DNA of 64,000 bases from Sphagnum compactum (Eukaryota > Bryophyta > Sphagnopsida > Sphagnales), in contig OZ234503.1 of the NCBI GenBank assembly GCA_965153455.1, forward strand, positions 8,090,157 to 8,154,156. The letters run 5' to 3'. Positions 49,801 to 62,900 of the stretch are shown here, in pieces. Within the stretch, counting starts at the first letter, position 1. Every line of letters begins with the position of its first letter. The notes under the pieces are model-generated. The model had not been told where the DNA came from. It saw nothing but the letters and a program-made list of their open reading frames with translations, and ran no database searches. The position numbers and the translations under genes are program-made.

Positions 49801-51640
49801 AGTAGGGATCTTTGGTTAAATAAAGAATTTTTGAAAACAAGTACACCCATCATCATAATTGGTAGAAATTGCACATTAATCATGAACTTTTCCATTTTGT
49901 GCCATCTGCAGATGTATTTGTGTGGACGAAGCTATTTCCAACCCTAACTAAACATATTTTTATGGTTATTGTGATTTTTAGGGTTAGCTAGTATGTTTAA
50001 ACATTGTTGTTGCGTAAACTGTCTAGTTTAATGGGTCAACAATGGACCTATATGTAGGATTATTAGAACCAAAATCTAGAATGTGTATAATGTACATGGT
50101 AACAAATCTTCATTTTGAACTATTGTACTAGTGTCTTTTCAATACAAAAGAAGTCATCTGAAATGTGCTTGATGCAGAGAAGTATGTGTGAAGCCAAAAC
50201 AGCATGCTTTTGAAAGCCTTCATTCAATAAGGATGTCTTTGGAAATTAAATCCAACTAATTGAATTCCAGGTTTCCAGATCTTTCATGGCCAGTTCAATA
50301 AAGGTTTTTTTTCACCCCCCAAAACAGCACACTAATCGACAAAACCTAAAACATTTCTTGTCCCAGGGGTCGCTATTTTCCATACCTACTAAATGTTTTT
50401 GGGAAGCTTAGTCCCTCTACTTTGAAAACCACCTTGAATACCATCCCAAATTCCAATATGTGTTCTATATCTGGAATTTTTAAAAAAGTGAAAGAATGCA
50501 TTTTTAAAAATAGGAAAAAAATAACTGCAAATAAAATAATGTAATACCCTGAAAACTGATTTGAAAGTGTTGAAAATTGCAAGTTGCAAAGAAAAATATT
50601 GCTAGAAGTTGAACCCATCACATTCCTTTCCATTCTGACAATATGATCTAATACATTTTGCGAAAATGATTGACAATCAGTCTTTTTTTTAATGGAGGAT
50701 TTATCGCCAAATTGCGAAGTGTGACAGAGACCCTGCAAAATTAACTGATGAGAGATGGAAAGGGCATCGCCAGCTGTGCACCTTTTTCCACTGATCTTGT
50801 AGCCAATACTTCATATTAGATAATGCTACGAATATTGTTTCAGCCATTAACTACACCACATTTCTTGTCTCAATCTTTCTCTTATCGCCGTAAGTGCACC
50901 AAATTTGCATTAGTGATTGCCACCTGTTTGATTGTCTACATTTCCTAAAAAAAACCCTGTTCACAACAGAATTAAGGCCCTTTTGCTTCAATTCAACATT
51001 CAAGTTCCACTTTCTTTCATTCACAACGGCCAGTAGTAAGGCACGTGAGTCAGCTAATCACCCCTGTCTTCTCCGACAGACATGACTTTCAGTGCAGTAC
51101 AATTATGTGGACGAGGGCAAAAAACTTGGGTCTTCCAGTCCAGTATTATGGCGCTCGACATCATTCAAGCTTGACATAAATCAATTGTAGTCAGAAATTA
51201 AATTAAATTAAAATTTAGAGAACGAAAGGTACTTGGAAATGGCTTCACTCTACCGCTGCACAGGTATTTGATGCACAGAACCTGACCACAAACGTGATTG
51301 CAGGCGACTACAATTACATACTGGTACCAAAAAAACCAGGTGGGTTCTCGAGTTCTGTACTAGGGCAGTTCGATTACGCAAGCAACTTGAGGTAAGTGAT
51401 TCTGTCAGGAAACTCCTCCTCACAAAATGAATGCACGTGAGTTGTCGTGACACTTGTAATAAGCATAGTTGCATGTGGACAAGAAACATGGGCTGTGTAA
51501 CATAGTCTTCGGCTAAGCGTTCGCCCTTTTTCATGCAGACATGGTTATTGCAGTACACAATTGTTTTGGCTATTATATGGTTGTTGTAGTAGAAAAACAA
51601 GGGTGTCCGGTTTAACTAGAAATCATTTAAGTAAAATAGT
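46830..51640 (+). repeat. Direct repeat segment A' (second copy)
   Basis: Collinear with 32225-40100 but shorter because of internal deletions, and ending with the block that contains GTACCGCTGCACAGGTATTT (about 51255). No gene is seen. Confidence 0.75.
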
Positions 51641-51939
51641 ACAGAAGTTGAGGAACTTTTTCAGAGTAACGTGACAGGCACTTGATGGCATCTTTTGGAG
51701 CGTTATGAGAAGCCCCATTAGCACAGATTTTGCAGCTCTGACTATCGGTATGTCTGTGTACATTTCATCGATGGCTTGTTGACTGTGGAGAAGGGCCCTG
51801 TGGTCAGCACCGCCTTGAAACTTAACTTGTACCCGATCTGAACAAAATGTGGAAATCGACTTCCTTGCTCCTCCTTAAAAGTCTGCTTCTCAGTTCTGAC
51901 GTACCACCTCTGTAAGCTCATGATCATGACTGCCATAAC

Positions 51940-54420
51940 TTTTGTACTTTTTCATTGTCAAATTGGGCTAAATCGTCTTATAAATGATCACCACTTCAGT
52001 CTCATCATACAATTGGAAAAAAAAAACACTGTTTCTGATGAAAAGTTGTACTGAGCATTATATTGTCACAGACATAGTGCCAAGTGATGAAGGTTATGCT
52101 CCACAACTCATGTAGTACAAAAATTCATGATACACAATCCTCAATTTTGGCACTTTATGTGCCATAAGGTTAGATCTAACCCATATATAAAAATGTAGCT
52201 CTCTGTTCAGGATGCTTTTGCACATGTGAACATTTTGTATATTGTGGAACTTGAATTTGGTAATTTATTTGCCATAGGCTAAGATTGAACCAAAATATGT
52301 AAATGTTGAGAAAATTAGTATTTGTGAGTTTCTTGCATGTGTGAACATTTGGTTTTCTCTGTGGCTTATTCTTTGACCATTATTTTATTCCTTAATGTGG
52401 GTTGCACATGACCAAGGCCTGCATAGAGGCAAAGCCCAATCAATGATTTTATTGGTGGAATTTTTTTGTTATTTTGTGAAAAATGTTTTAAGAAAAAATG
52501 TTCTATCAAAAATTCCATTTTTAAAATAAAAAATTACATAAAAAAAACCAAAAAGAAACAAAAATTGCCACAATTGCCTACAGTATGAAAGGGTGATTAA
52601 TTTTTTTACTTTCATATTTGAATATTGCCAAATTTGGCTAAATAAAGTATGGATAATACCACTTGAGCAACATCACAAAATTGAGGAAACAAAACACTGG
52701 GCCCAATAAATAATTGCAGTAAGCATGTAATGTGATGGTGGATGACCGATGGAAACCTTGTTTTAAGTGACCTAATGGATCGCTGGTGATTCAACAAAAT
52801 ACCTCTTGATCTTCTACTAGCAAATGAAGATTGGCCCATGCCTGTCCTTGTTCAATGCAAGCTTTCTTCTTCTTGATAACTAGCTGTTGATACATGTGTT
52901 CAAAAAAAGTTCCTGCCATAAAGCATAACTGGCCTATTGATGTTGGCCAATTCAAAAGATGCTAATGTCTGTCGTATTCTTGACAATTCTAGCCAGGACT
53001 TGACACCCAATCTAGGAAAAAAAATTGGTTAAGATAAAAACCAATGTCTTTGGACACACTTGCCCATTGTGAAACACCAGACATGTGTTCAAAAAAGATC
53101 AGGGCTAAAGTTGTACGTAAAGATGTGGCTTGCCTTTAACTATTCCGTGTATCTTCCACAACTCTTTGGACCAATCCATTGGCCTCTTAAAAAGCAACAT
53201 GGTTTAGGGTACTTCCTTTTGTGTACCCTGAGGGCATCACACAAATTCCCCAAGTTCCAACATCTTTTAGAATTTGTGATGGGCCATCATTTGTTAAGAA
53301 TAAATAAAGAGCCCATCTTAGGGCTGACTTGCACGAAATGGCATTCCAAAATGTATCTGGTTCAAGGAAGAAACTGCTCAATTTTCATTGATGACTTGCA
53401 ATAACATAGTATGTTCCCAAGGTCTAGGTACTCTCATAGAATGGTTATTTAAACTTTTCACTTTTTCATTTATTTGTATTTCTTTGTCTCTCATTTTTAC
53501 CCCTAGATGTCTCATAAAAATAATTTCTTTTTCTCACTAGCAAAACTTTGGACTTTTTGGGACACATGATGAACTTTACGGGAACATCATGATGATTGGA
53601 AAAACTTTAATACACTTCAAATCAATTTGAAAGATGGTCATCAAACAAAGCAAAGCAAAGCAACTCCATGGGCAAATGGAACTAAACAACCCAATGCCAG
53701 GGTTCCTGTCCTCTGTGGAGGCAGGGCCCAACAAATGGAATGAATGAGCAAATGGAGTCTGATAGGTTTTTTTGAAAAAACCATTATGTGACATTATTTT
53801 GGTTATGGAATAGGGTGTGGTTCCATCTCTCCTGAGTGTTTGCCTCCTGCAATTTTTTTAGTACTAACACCATCAATGTCCAACTTCTATGGTCGTTTTT
53901 ATGCACAACAAAGCTCATACAAAGGTTATTACATTCCATGAACACACCACAGTTTTCACATAACATGCCATTGGGCTGAATCTGCCTAGTGATCCATCGC
54001 TACCCTGGCTCCATCAGGAAATTGAAAAAAAAACACCACTGCGACAAACATGACTTTCAGCGCAATACAAGTATATTGTAGAGGAAAAAAAACTTGGGTC
54101 CTGCATTCCAGTACTAGGACGCTCAAAATCATTCAAGTTTAGCATAAACCAAATGACCTAAAAAATTGAATTATATTAAAATTCAGAGGTGAATTAGAAC
54201 TTGGAAATAGCTTCCCTTGTACCGCTGCACAGGTATTTCCGGCGCAGAACCTCACCACAAACGTGATTCCAGGCACACTACACTTGCTTCGTGGTACCTG
54301 AAAAGCCACGTGGGTTCTCCAGTTATGTACTACGGCGGTCCGGTTACCCATCCACCTTGACGTAAGTGATTCCGCCAGGAACGTCCTCCTCAGAAAATGT
54401 CTGCGAGTGGGTTCTCGTTA
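51940..54420 (+). repeat. Direct repeat segment A'' (third, partial copy)
   Basis: 51950-52060 matches 34940-35020, 52240-52410 matches 35040-35220, 52420-52830 matches 35600-36000, 53540-53980 matches 36170-36600 and 54040-54420 matches 39110-39420 and 51080-51420. The stretch 53050-53500 has no counterpart in the other copies. The copy ends roughly 480 bases before the ankyrin-SPRY gene. Confidence 0.72.
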
Positions 54421-54843
54421 GCAAAAAAATATGGGTGTCTAGTTTAAGTAGAAATCATTTAAGCAATAGGGTACAGAAGTTGAAGAACTAGTTCGGAGTA
54501 ATCTCAAGTTTCCTTCTTAGTTCTGACGTACCACCTCTGTTAGGGTCCCCACCAAACCAAAAAGCTTTGGCAGTCGTGATCATCAGCAACTCTCCTTGCA
54601 ATGTATAGAAAAAGAAACCTGAAACCAGAACTCATCAGCAACTTTTGTGTGAAGATAGTCCTGCAGGTCGTCAAGAGTTCATCAAATTCACGAGTGCTGA
54701 TTCAAAGCGTGTTAGCTGAGCCCAAGGTCATGACTTATACGTTGGGGAAGCGAGTTTCTAGCTGTTGAGGATCTAGTTTTGGTGGCGTTCAAGGTTTTTT
54801 CGTTGATTGTGGGTTAAACTTCACAGACTACTCAAGTTCTAGT

Positions 54844-54850
54844 TATAAAA
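54844..54850 (+). promoter_or_regulatory. Candidate TATA box of the ankyrin-SPRY gene
   Basis: TATAAAA lies 50 bases before the start codon, implying a leader of only about 25 bases. The spacing is acceptable but short, and another start site further upstream cannot be excluded. Confidence 0.4.
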
Positions 54851-54900
54851 TCTCAACAGGTCGTGCACGAGAGAGTGACTCCTTTCGGAAGGCGGGCAGG

Positions 54901-57900
54901 ATGGCACAAAAGAAGTTGTGGAATATAGCATTCTCTGGTAGTGAAGACGAGATGCGAAACCTATTGTTGAGCCGATCGAACGTGGACGTGAACGAAAAAA
55001 AAAATGACGAACGCCCCCTCCACAAAGCAATACAGCATGGTGAAGACACGGGAGTTGCCAAGGTACAATCACTTCCATTGAATGACTCATGCATAACAAA
55101 ACAACTAAAAGAATTCTGGTTTGTGTGTGTTTCAACTGATTCCGTCTTTGTTTTGAATATGTACAAAGGCCCTGTTGGAGCATCCTAAAATAGACGTGAA
55201 CTCTCGTGATGGGCTCCGGCGAGCACCACTGCACATGGCGTCAACTAAGGACGAAACGTGCGAGCTCGTCAAATTGTTGCTTCAACACCCCAATATACGC
55301 GTGAATACTAGCGACGTAGCTGGAATGACTCCTCTCCATGTGGCGGCAAGGTTCGCTTGCCCAAAGGTTGTGGAGCTTCTATTGAATGATAAAAGAGTGA
55401 AGGTTGATGCCATAACTTTTGTTGGGTCGACAGCTCTCCATCTAGTAGCAGAAGGCGACGAGAATCCTGATCGCGATTTGGGAAGCAGACGACCACAGGA
55501 AGACAGATGCAAGGTGGTGCACATGCTTCTTCAAGCAGAAAGGACACCGAGAGCATCAGATGTTGGTTGCCATTTGAACCGAATCGATGTCTTCAAGAGG
55601 TTCCCTATTCACTACGGGGTGGAATGCAACAGTGTGGAAGTAGTGGAGGAGTTACTGAAGTGGGATGACACTGACATAAATGCGCAAGACATCCACGGAC
55701 TCACACCCTTACACGTGGCTACTCGATCAAAAGCTGATAATCGAGAAGCCATAGTGAAGTTGTTGCTCCATGTAGAAAACATTGACATCAACCTGGGATC
55801 AGGGATGCCAAAGCAAAAACTGGGCTTTCAGTGGATGCCAGCAAACAGGGAGTTTCTTCAATTTCGACCAATAGAACAAGAAGGGACTACCAATCTCACG
55901 GCTCTACACTTTGCAGCACGGATGGGATCTCCGGAACTTGTCAACTTGCTTTTTCGGGAACCAGGAATCAAAATCAATGTCCAAGATGATAATGGGTGCA
56001 CACCCTTGCACATTGCCGCACAAACAGGGCACGTGAATGTTGTGGAGAGGTTCCTTGGACAAGATCCATGCCTGATTGACATAACCTGTCAAAACTCCAA
56101 TTCTTTTACACCTTTGGATCTTGCAATTGACAAGGGACATGTTGAAGTAGTAAGGGTGTTGTTGAAGTTCACTTCTGAATCGGACCTCACTAGGAAGAAC
56201 AGCTGCAGTGGAAACACAACACTACACATTGCTACCAAGAGCGGGTGTGTTGAAGTGACGAACATGTTATTAGAACATGCCAATGAGCTGCACTTCAATG
56301 AGGAGAACATGGATGGAAACATACCATCCCACCTACACAGTGAGGAAGGGATTGTTGACAAAGTGAAAGTTGTGGTGGACCACGTGGAATCGTACCTCAA
56401 GGAGCAGAACAAGGACAGAAACACACCACTACACCTCGCTGCTGAAGAAGGGCATGTGGAAGTGGTGCAACTTTTGTTGGAACGTTGTAGCACATTGGAC
56501 TTGGAAGTGAAGAATGCTGACGGAAACACATTGCTGCACCAAGCTACCATGAACGGCCATGATAAGGTAGTTCAGGCGTTGTTGGATCTCGCAGCTACCG
56601 AATTTGATCTCGATGACAAGAATAACGATGGAAACACACCACTACACCTCGCTGCTAAAGAAGGGCATGTTCAGGTGGTCGACGTCTTGTTGGGGTGTGG
56701 TCTTGAATTGAAACTGGATACGAAAAACAAGGATCGAATTACTCCACTGCACCTCGCTACTAAAGGAGGCTATCTAGCGGTGGTAAAGGTGCTTTTGGAA
56801 CATGCTGATGGTGAAAAGTGCGGGTTGGACTCTTGGGACATGCATGGGAATAGCCCCTTACACCTGGCTATTGAAGAGGGGCATGTGGACGTGGTGAAGG
56901 AGTTGTTGGATCGTGCAGGAACTAAACTGGACTTAGATGAGACAAATGATGGTGATGATACACCACTACACCTTGCTGCTGAAGCAGGGCAAGATGAGAT
57001 AGTGGACATGTTGTTGGCGTTAGATGCTACCAAACAAACTACCGATTCAGATTCCACAGAAAGGAATAATGATCAAAAGCGCACCACTAAGTTGAACCTC
57101 AACGCAACAAACCAGGAGGAGAATACGCCATTGCACCTTGCTTGTAAGGAAGGGCATGATGAGGTCGTGGATGTTATGTTGAAGCGTGTTGAGGAATTAG
57201 CCCTTGATGCAATCAACATTCGTGGAAACACCCCTCTTCACCTTGCTGCCATTAATGGGCACGTTCACATTGTGAACAAGTTGTTGAACCTTCAACCAGA
57301 AGTGGACCTGAATGGGAGAAACAAAAAAGGGCAAACAGCCCTACACTTTGCTACTATAAAGTGTCACCCAAATGTGGTGAAGGCTTTATGTCTAGCGAAA
57401 GAAGAACGGTTGCGAGCAAACTTACAAGATCAAAATGGCAAAACATGTCTTCAATATACCAAAGAAGGCCAACAAAATCGCAACACCACACTTTTGGAGC
57501 GCAAGTTCAAATTTTTTTTCGAGAGACAACGCAAGGAGAAATTTGAAGAAATTACCAATAGACTCATGGAACGCTCTGACGTGAAAGACTTCTTGGACAG
57601 ACAATACAGAGATAGACAAGTCTTCATCGATGCAGCGAATGCACTTCTTGTTGGGGGTGCCCTCATAGCTGGGATTACATTTGCAAGTTGGTTGCAGCCG
57701 CCCTTGGGTTACACGACTGACTATCAGTTCCCTCAATCTTCTCTTGCAACCCCTCCTGGAGTATTTGAGTCCTTTGCAGCTGTAGAGTTGCACTACAGTC
57801 TTCGCTTGTTTTGGGTGTTTAACACCTTGTCCTTTTTCTTCGCTATCGGCACTGTGATCTCAGGGGCAAAAGCTGCTTTCCCTGACTTGGATACTACTTT

Positions 57901-58981
57901 CATTGTGGTAGCGTTGCGCTCTGTGCGCAAGGAATTACAATGGACATCGATACTCCTTCTGTTTTCGGTAGTAACAGTACTAGGATCATTTGTGTGTGCG
58001 GGTTTTGCTGTGCTACCACCAATTCAGAAGGACATGACAAGCATGAAGATTTGTGTAATAATAGGGTTGGCAATTTGTAGTTGGACGATAATTAAATTCT
58101 TGGGTAAGTTGAGAGAATCATTGGCCAAAGTCCTGGAAAGGGAACAAAAAGATGATGAGATGGAAGAGGAAACAACAGAGATGGAAGAGGAAACAACATC
58201 CAAGGGTTACAATTTGTGCGTATCCTTGCATAAAAGATTTTGGGCGTGGTTACAAACTGTATGTTTTATGCAAGGAGAAGTCAACACAGATGATAAGATG
58301 GAAAAGGAGGATTCACAACCATGGCTTAACACGAAAACTAGTAGTGACCTTTTAGTGGTCACCACTAGTAAAATGTCACAACAGGTGAAGTTCAGGAGAG
58401 GGGAAGTGCCTGAGGGTTGGGTTCATGGTGCTGTTCGTGGTGCTATTCGAACCTATCAACCAGCAACATGGCATGAGCAAACAATGTCCTATTACTTCGA
58501 GATCAAAATCAAGGACAATTTGAATATAGATGTTTCCATCGGCTTTACTAATGAAAACTTCAGGAATGATCGTGGACCAGGGGAGGATTCCAACACCTAT
58601 TGCTATCATGGTGATGGTTATTTTTGGTATGACAGTCATGGTACAAAGGAAGGTGTGATTCAAGATTTGGGGGTGGATTTTGACTCATGCTACACTAAGG
58701 GGGACACTGTGGGAGCAGGGGTCAATTATGTGACAGGAGAGATTTTTTTCACCAAGAACAAAGAGTTAGTCAGATTGATGCCTTGTAACTTGAAAATCAC
58801 CTTGTATCCCACCGTTGGGTTTTTTGGTGTGGGGGGTAGAAAGCGTACTATAAATGTGGAAGTGAATTTCAAAGCACCATACATTTTTGATGTAAGTTCT
58901 TATATGCGACATAGCAACCTTAAAACACCTAGAAAGTGGTCATGGCAATCTAAATCGGCTTTTCTACCTTTCTTTCAATAG
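54901..58981 (+). CDS. Ankyrin-repeat / PGG-like membrane / SPRY domain protein
   Basis: Two exons, 54901-55062 and 55169-58981, flank a 106-base phase-0 intron (CCAAG|GTACAA to ACAAAG|GCC). The product has 1324 residues. The ATG has a strong context (A at -3, G at +4). Residues about 39-825 hold roughly 20 ankyrin repeats (TPLHLAA-EGH-VVxxLL pattern), two of them widened by insertions. Residues 879-1033 form a membrane domain with four predicted helices (about 879-896, 932-954, 979-1004, 1013-1033). It opens ANALLVGGALIAGITFAS and continues PPLGY, like the PGG domain of ACD6-type plant proteins. An acidic linker repeats EMEEETT at 1051-1064. Residues about 1127-1292 are a RanBPM-like SPRY domain (YYFEIKIKD at 1162, YCYHGDGYFWYD, FFTKN, YPTVG at 1267). 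A membrane-anchored scaffold or sensor with cytosolic ankyrin and SPRY faces is the likely role, by inference. The 3813-base second exon is fully open, so the gene appears intact. Confidence 0.92.
58157..58198 (+). repeat. Perfect 21-bp tandem duplication in the linker
   Basis: Two identical 21-base units each encode EMEEETT. They lie in frame between the membrane domain and SPRY. Perfect identity suggests a recent duplication and possible length variation among alleles. Confidence 0.95.
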
Positions 58982-60350
58982 GCATACAATTATTGTCATT
59001 CCAAACCAATCATATTAGACCTTACATGAATTATTGTTAAATGAAAGTTAAGTGCCACTTGTGCAATGTTTTTACAAATGGTCTTTATCCTAGACATCTT
59101 CATGTTTAAAATATCTAAATTAAGGAAGGGGAGTAATTATAGTTTATCATTGTGACCATTACCAATTTATGTAAATGTTGCGTGGGCCCACTTACATTTT
59201 CATTGTATGTGTGAATTTGTTCAACTCCATGGATTTTATTTTTCTTTTCTTTTTTATTCTTTTGTTTTCTAAACTACTATTTCATATATTTCTAAGTTGT
59301 GTCCTTCAAATTTGTGTCATAAATCTAATTCATGTGGGCCTTGGAATGAAACAAACCTTACGGGTTTATTTTCCAATACGTGAATTTCAATTGAATGACT
59401 TTTAACAATGCACACAACAATCATATATTTGGCATAGAAAATTTTAGTTAGTGAAAAAAAATTAACAATATTTGTACTTTAATGATGTGAGGGTTCAAGC
59501 TTGAGCTTTTGTGTCAAAATTTGTTTCTTTTTTTTCCTAAGTAATTAATTTCATAGAGTTACTAACAGAACTGCATCACTCCAACCAAGGTGCATTTTTT
59601 GAACCAAAAGAGGTTTTCATCAACAATGCAAACTAACAATCATCTAGAAAGTTGTATTTATTCAAATTGTTTAATTTCATTTCATAAGTACATGACCAAG
59701 GTACAAATAACAAACTATCTAATAAAGCAACTTACATACTATCCTATCAAATTTCTTTTCAAACACAAGTTATATTCACAAGGGTTCTCAAATGCATAAT
59801 TTGTTTGCAAAGTCATATTATCACCAAATTTATGTTATTTATGTTTGTCATTATTTTATTAATAGTGGAACATATTTACAATCACCTTCTCTTTTTTCAA
59901 GGTGGCACTCATTGCAAAAGAATTAGGTTTTTTCCCATTTTAGAATATCTCTTTGTCACAAAACTTGTGAATTTTCTTTTGGTTTCAAAATGATCTTTCC
60001 ATGCCACAAAAATATCATTTTGTTTTCATTTTCAAAGATAGACCCACAACATACAAAAAGATTTATATTCAAGTAAAGTACTGAAAAAATGTAAACATTT
60101 AAATTTAACAATTATTTGTAGGTTACTTTATTTCAATCTCAATGGTCATGTTGTAGTACTGCAATTAATATTAACTAATTGTGGGGGTCACATGTAGAAT
60201 ATTTCTTCTTTTGGGGGGAAGGATTCTTCAATTCACCCATCACTTAAAATAATAATCACAATATGGACACCCCTAAATCAAAATATTATATAACCTTGAC
60301 CTCTGGTCTAACTACATAGGCAAGAAGAATAAAATTTTGGGCAAAGAGTG
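58982..60350. other. 3' flank of the ankyrin-SPRY gene, then AT-rich intergenic
   Basis: AT-rich sequence that should hold the 3' UTR. Short frames only, and no recognisable gene. Confidence 0.5.
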
Positions 60351-60354
60351 TGAT

Positions 60355-60530
60355 ATCAGAAAGGGAAATGGTGAAAATTGTGTACATGATGAACTTAGAA
60401 AGTGCCAAATCAGATTTGTCACCTCCATTTTGTCAAGTAACTTTTGTCACCTCTACATTATGTGATTGTGAATATGTTTGCCATGCTCCTACCCCCAACT
60501 CATGCACTAACACAAAAGAAATTCCCCTCC
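60355..60530 (+). repeat. Dispersed repeat, pairs with 46540-46710
   Basis: Same landmarks as the copy at 46540 in the same orientation, roughly 90% alike by eye. Nothing in it looks coding. Confidence 0.8.
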
Positions 60531-62329
60531 ATAATCGAAAAAAAATTCAGCTTATGATGTTAATGCATCTCATTAGTTAGGTGGGAGAGCATTTTTGTTC
60601 ATGACTGTGCTCCTCACCATTTTTGGGATGGGCTAATAACAAGGGCATGAATTATAGGGACATAGTTTTGTCTGATCTTTTTGTTTTTTTTAAGCATAAC
60701 AATAGACCCAACCTAACAACAAAGTTGTTGGCACCCCCCAAGTTTAGTTCATTGGCAAAGAATCAACAAGAGTTTCACATACACATCACTATTCCTTTGT
60801 TTAGAAGCATATTATTTCAACTTCAAGAATATGATGCAACTCTTTGATTACTTTTCTTATCCATGTTTAAAAAGATGTAAATTCACAATTAATATACAAC
60901 CAAATTTTAATTTATGAAAAATGTTCATTGATGTCTTTTATATCTAAAGATAAATTACTTCTATAAAAATATATGTTTTTTACTATTATAATTTTAGCTA
61001 CATACTTAATGTCTTTTTGTAATTTAGTACATCAAGTTACCTATACATTTGTTGTATGTACACATGAGATAGAAGTCAAATGAAATATTTATAATTGTCC
61101 CCAAGTGACCTACAATTCAAATTTAACCACTTTCTTAGCTAGGCCCATATATGTTAAACTATTTTCATTTCGCTCAAAATTATTCAATGTTTTGCAATGT
61201 GAAATTCACACATGAGGTCAAATACATCAAAATTCCATCTTCTTGAGATTTTGTTGAATCATGTAATAAGAACAATGCAAAAGTAGGAACAATACAAGGG
61301 AATGGTTCTTGAGCATGCATACACCAAAAACCTTGCGTTCTGAAAAATAAAGATATTAGTTGACATGAAAAATAACCTTTACCACAAAATTTGTTCAACA
61401 TAGTGGAAAAGAGGAGTAGGCAACAAAAATGGTGATCTAATCCTCAAATAATAGAGGTGAAAATTTTCACAAGCACTTTGTAACTTCAAAACCTCAAACC
61501 ATTAGGTTGCATAACTTATTATTTTGGATGGGTCAAACAAGAATTACGTTTTGAACAAAAGGGTGAAAGCATGAATAAGTGGATTGTTTGGACTATCACA
61601 CTTGTAATGTTTTTGGATTACATACAAACATAAAATTTAAAGCCATATTCAAAATTAACATTGTCAATTTTTAAACTATTCATGTTGTCATAAACTCTAA
61701 TGGAAATCATCATAATTTTTTTGGATGAATTCTAAAAAGATTATGGACTCATAATGGCTTTTTGAAATGATAACACTACATTTGTCACATAAAAAAATTG
61801 AAAAATGTGGACTCCAAAAATATGTCAAAATAATGTCAAAATAATAAAATAAAACATCATCAAATGAAAAATTTATTAATGAAATGTATTGAAACTTTTT
61901 TAATACATATATTTTTAATTTTCAAAAGTTTTAAGTGATATGATTGTCGTAAATGTTTATCTTTGAAAGTTCATTTCACATTTTAAAAATTAAATTTTTG
62001 CATGTATTTTTTTATCAATCACATGTATACAAATATTCATAAGTTGTCTTATTCATATTTGTGATTAAAAACATAGGGGATAATTAAAGGATTTATGGTT
62101 TAAAATTTGTTAAAACCACAAAAAAAAACTGCTAGTGTTAGATTATGGACTGTCAAATGCCACTTTTGAGCTTCCTATACATGTTTTTGCCCAAAACAAT
62201 GATTATTCTTTTACAAATTAAATTTCTTTTGAAATTGAGATCAAATCCTTGGGGTGAAAACATGGTCAAAAAAGCCAGGGGTGCCAAAGTAAAAGTCTTT
62301 TTCCAAGACTACACATGATACATGTCATT
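60531..62329. other. AT-rich intergenic, no gene seen
   Basis: Short frames without motifs. Composition resembles the interiors of the large repeats, but I could not place it in a defined copy. Confidence 0.45.
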
Positions 62330-62900
62330 TTTGTGTTGGTTTATAACTTAAAATTTTGTATTTTGGATACTCAATTTAACCCTACATGTTAAATGTTTAT
62401 ATGTTTTGATTACAAATTTATTTTATATCAGACATATTTTGCAATCATGCCTTCTATTGTATAATTATGAATAACTTTTGTTAAGGCCACATTTTCAAAA
62501 TCTATAATCTTCAAGGTCAAAAAAATGTTTGAACCAAATCTGTGCTCAAATTGAATATATGAAAAATTCATTAATTCAAGCCCTTTTTCCCTTCTAATCA
62601 TCAATGTTAAAATCATCTTCAATTTCTATGAGGAATAGTGCACATTTGATAGGGAAAAAAAAAACATTTGAGAAAAACCAAGATTATACACTTTCAGAGT
62701 TTGAGTGTTTTGAGCATGCAAAAACATTTTGATTTGTATCAAGCATTGAGCATATATACTTTGCAACTAATGGAAAAAAATTCAAAAAAATTTATGATAA
62801 TCCAAATTAATATGCTTCCTTTGTGATTTTCCAAACATACAAAAATGTAGTTATAAAGAGTGTCCACTCACTTGGGTGGCTCCTTCAACTGTGCTTTTAC
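62330..62900 (-). repeat. Inverted partial copy of the 41.6-42.9 kb insert
   Basis: The minus strand matches the 1.65-kb insertion of the right repeat copy. GAGCCACCCAAGTGAGTGGACACTC (62858-62882 here) pairs with 42091-42115, the TTTTAACATTGATGATTA region pairs with about 42520, and the stretch around TTTATAACTTAAAATTTTG pairs with about 42730. It lacks the MITE. Confidence 0.75.

Noticed and set aside
53060-53404. 114-codon plus-strand frame
   Set aside because: It lies in a stretch unique to the third A copy and shows no motif. An antisense frame of similar quality exists, so it is probably chance.
32225-54420. Autonomous LTR retrotransposon
   Set aside because: No reverse transcriptase, integrase, protease or RNase H motif was readable in any frame between the long direct repeats.
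54839-55234. Minus-strand frames of 107-131 codons at the gene start
   Set aside because: These are shadows antisense to exon 1, the intron and early exon 2 of the ankyrin-SPRY gene. The same applies to the antisense frames within 55282-57793 and 58376-58663.
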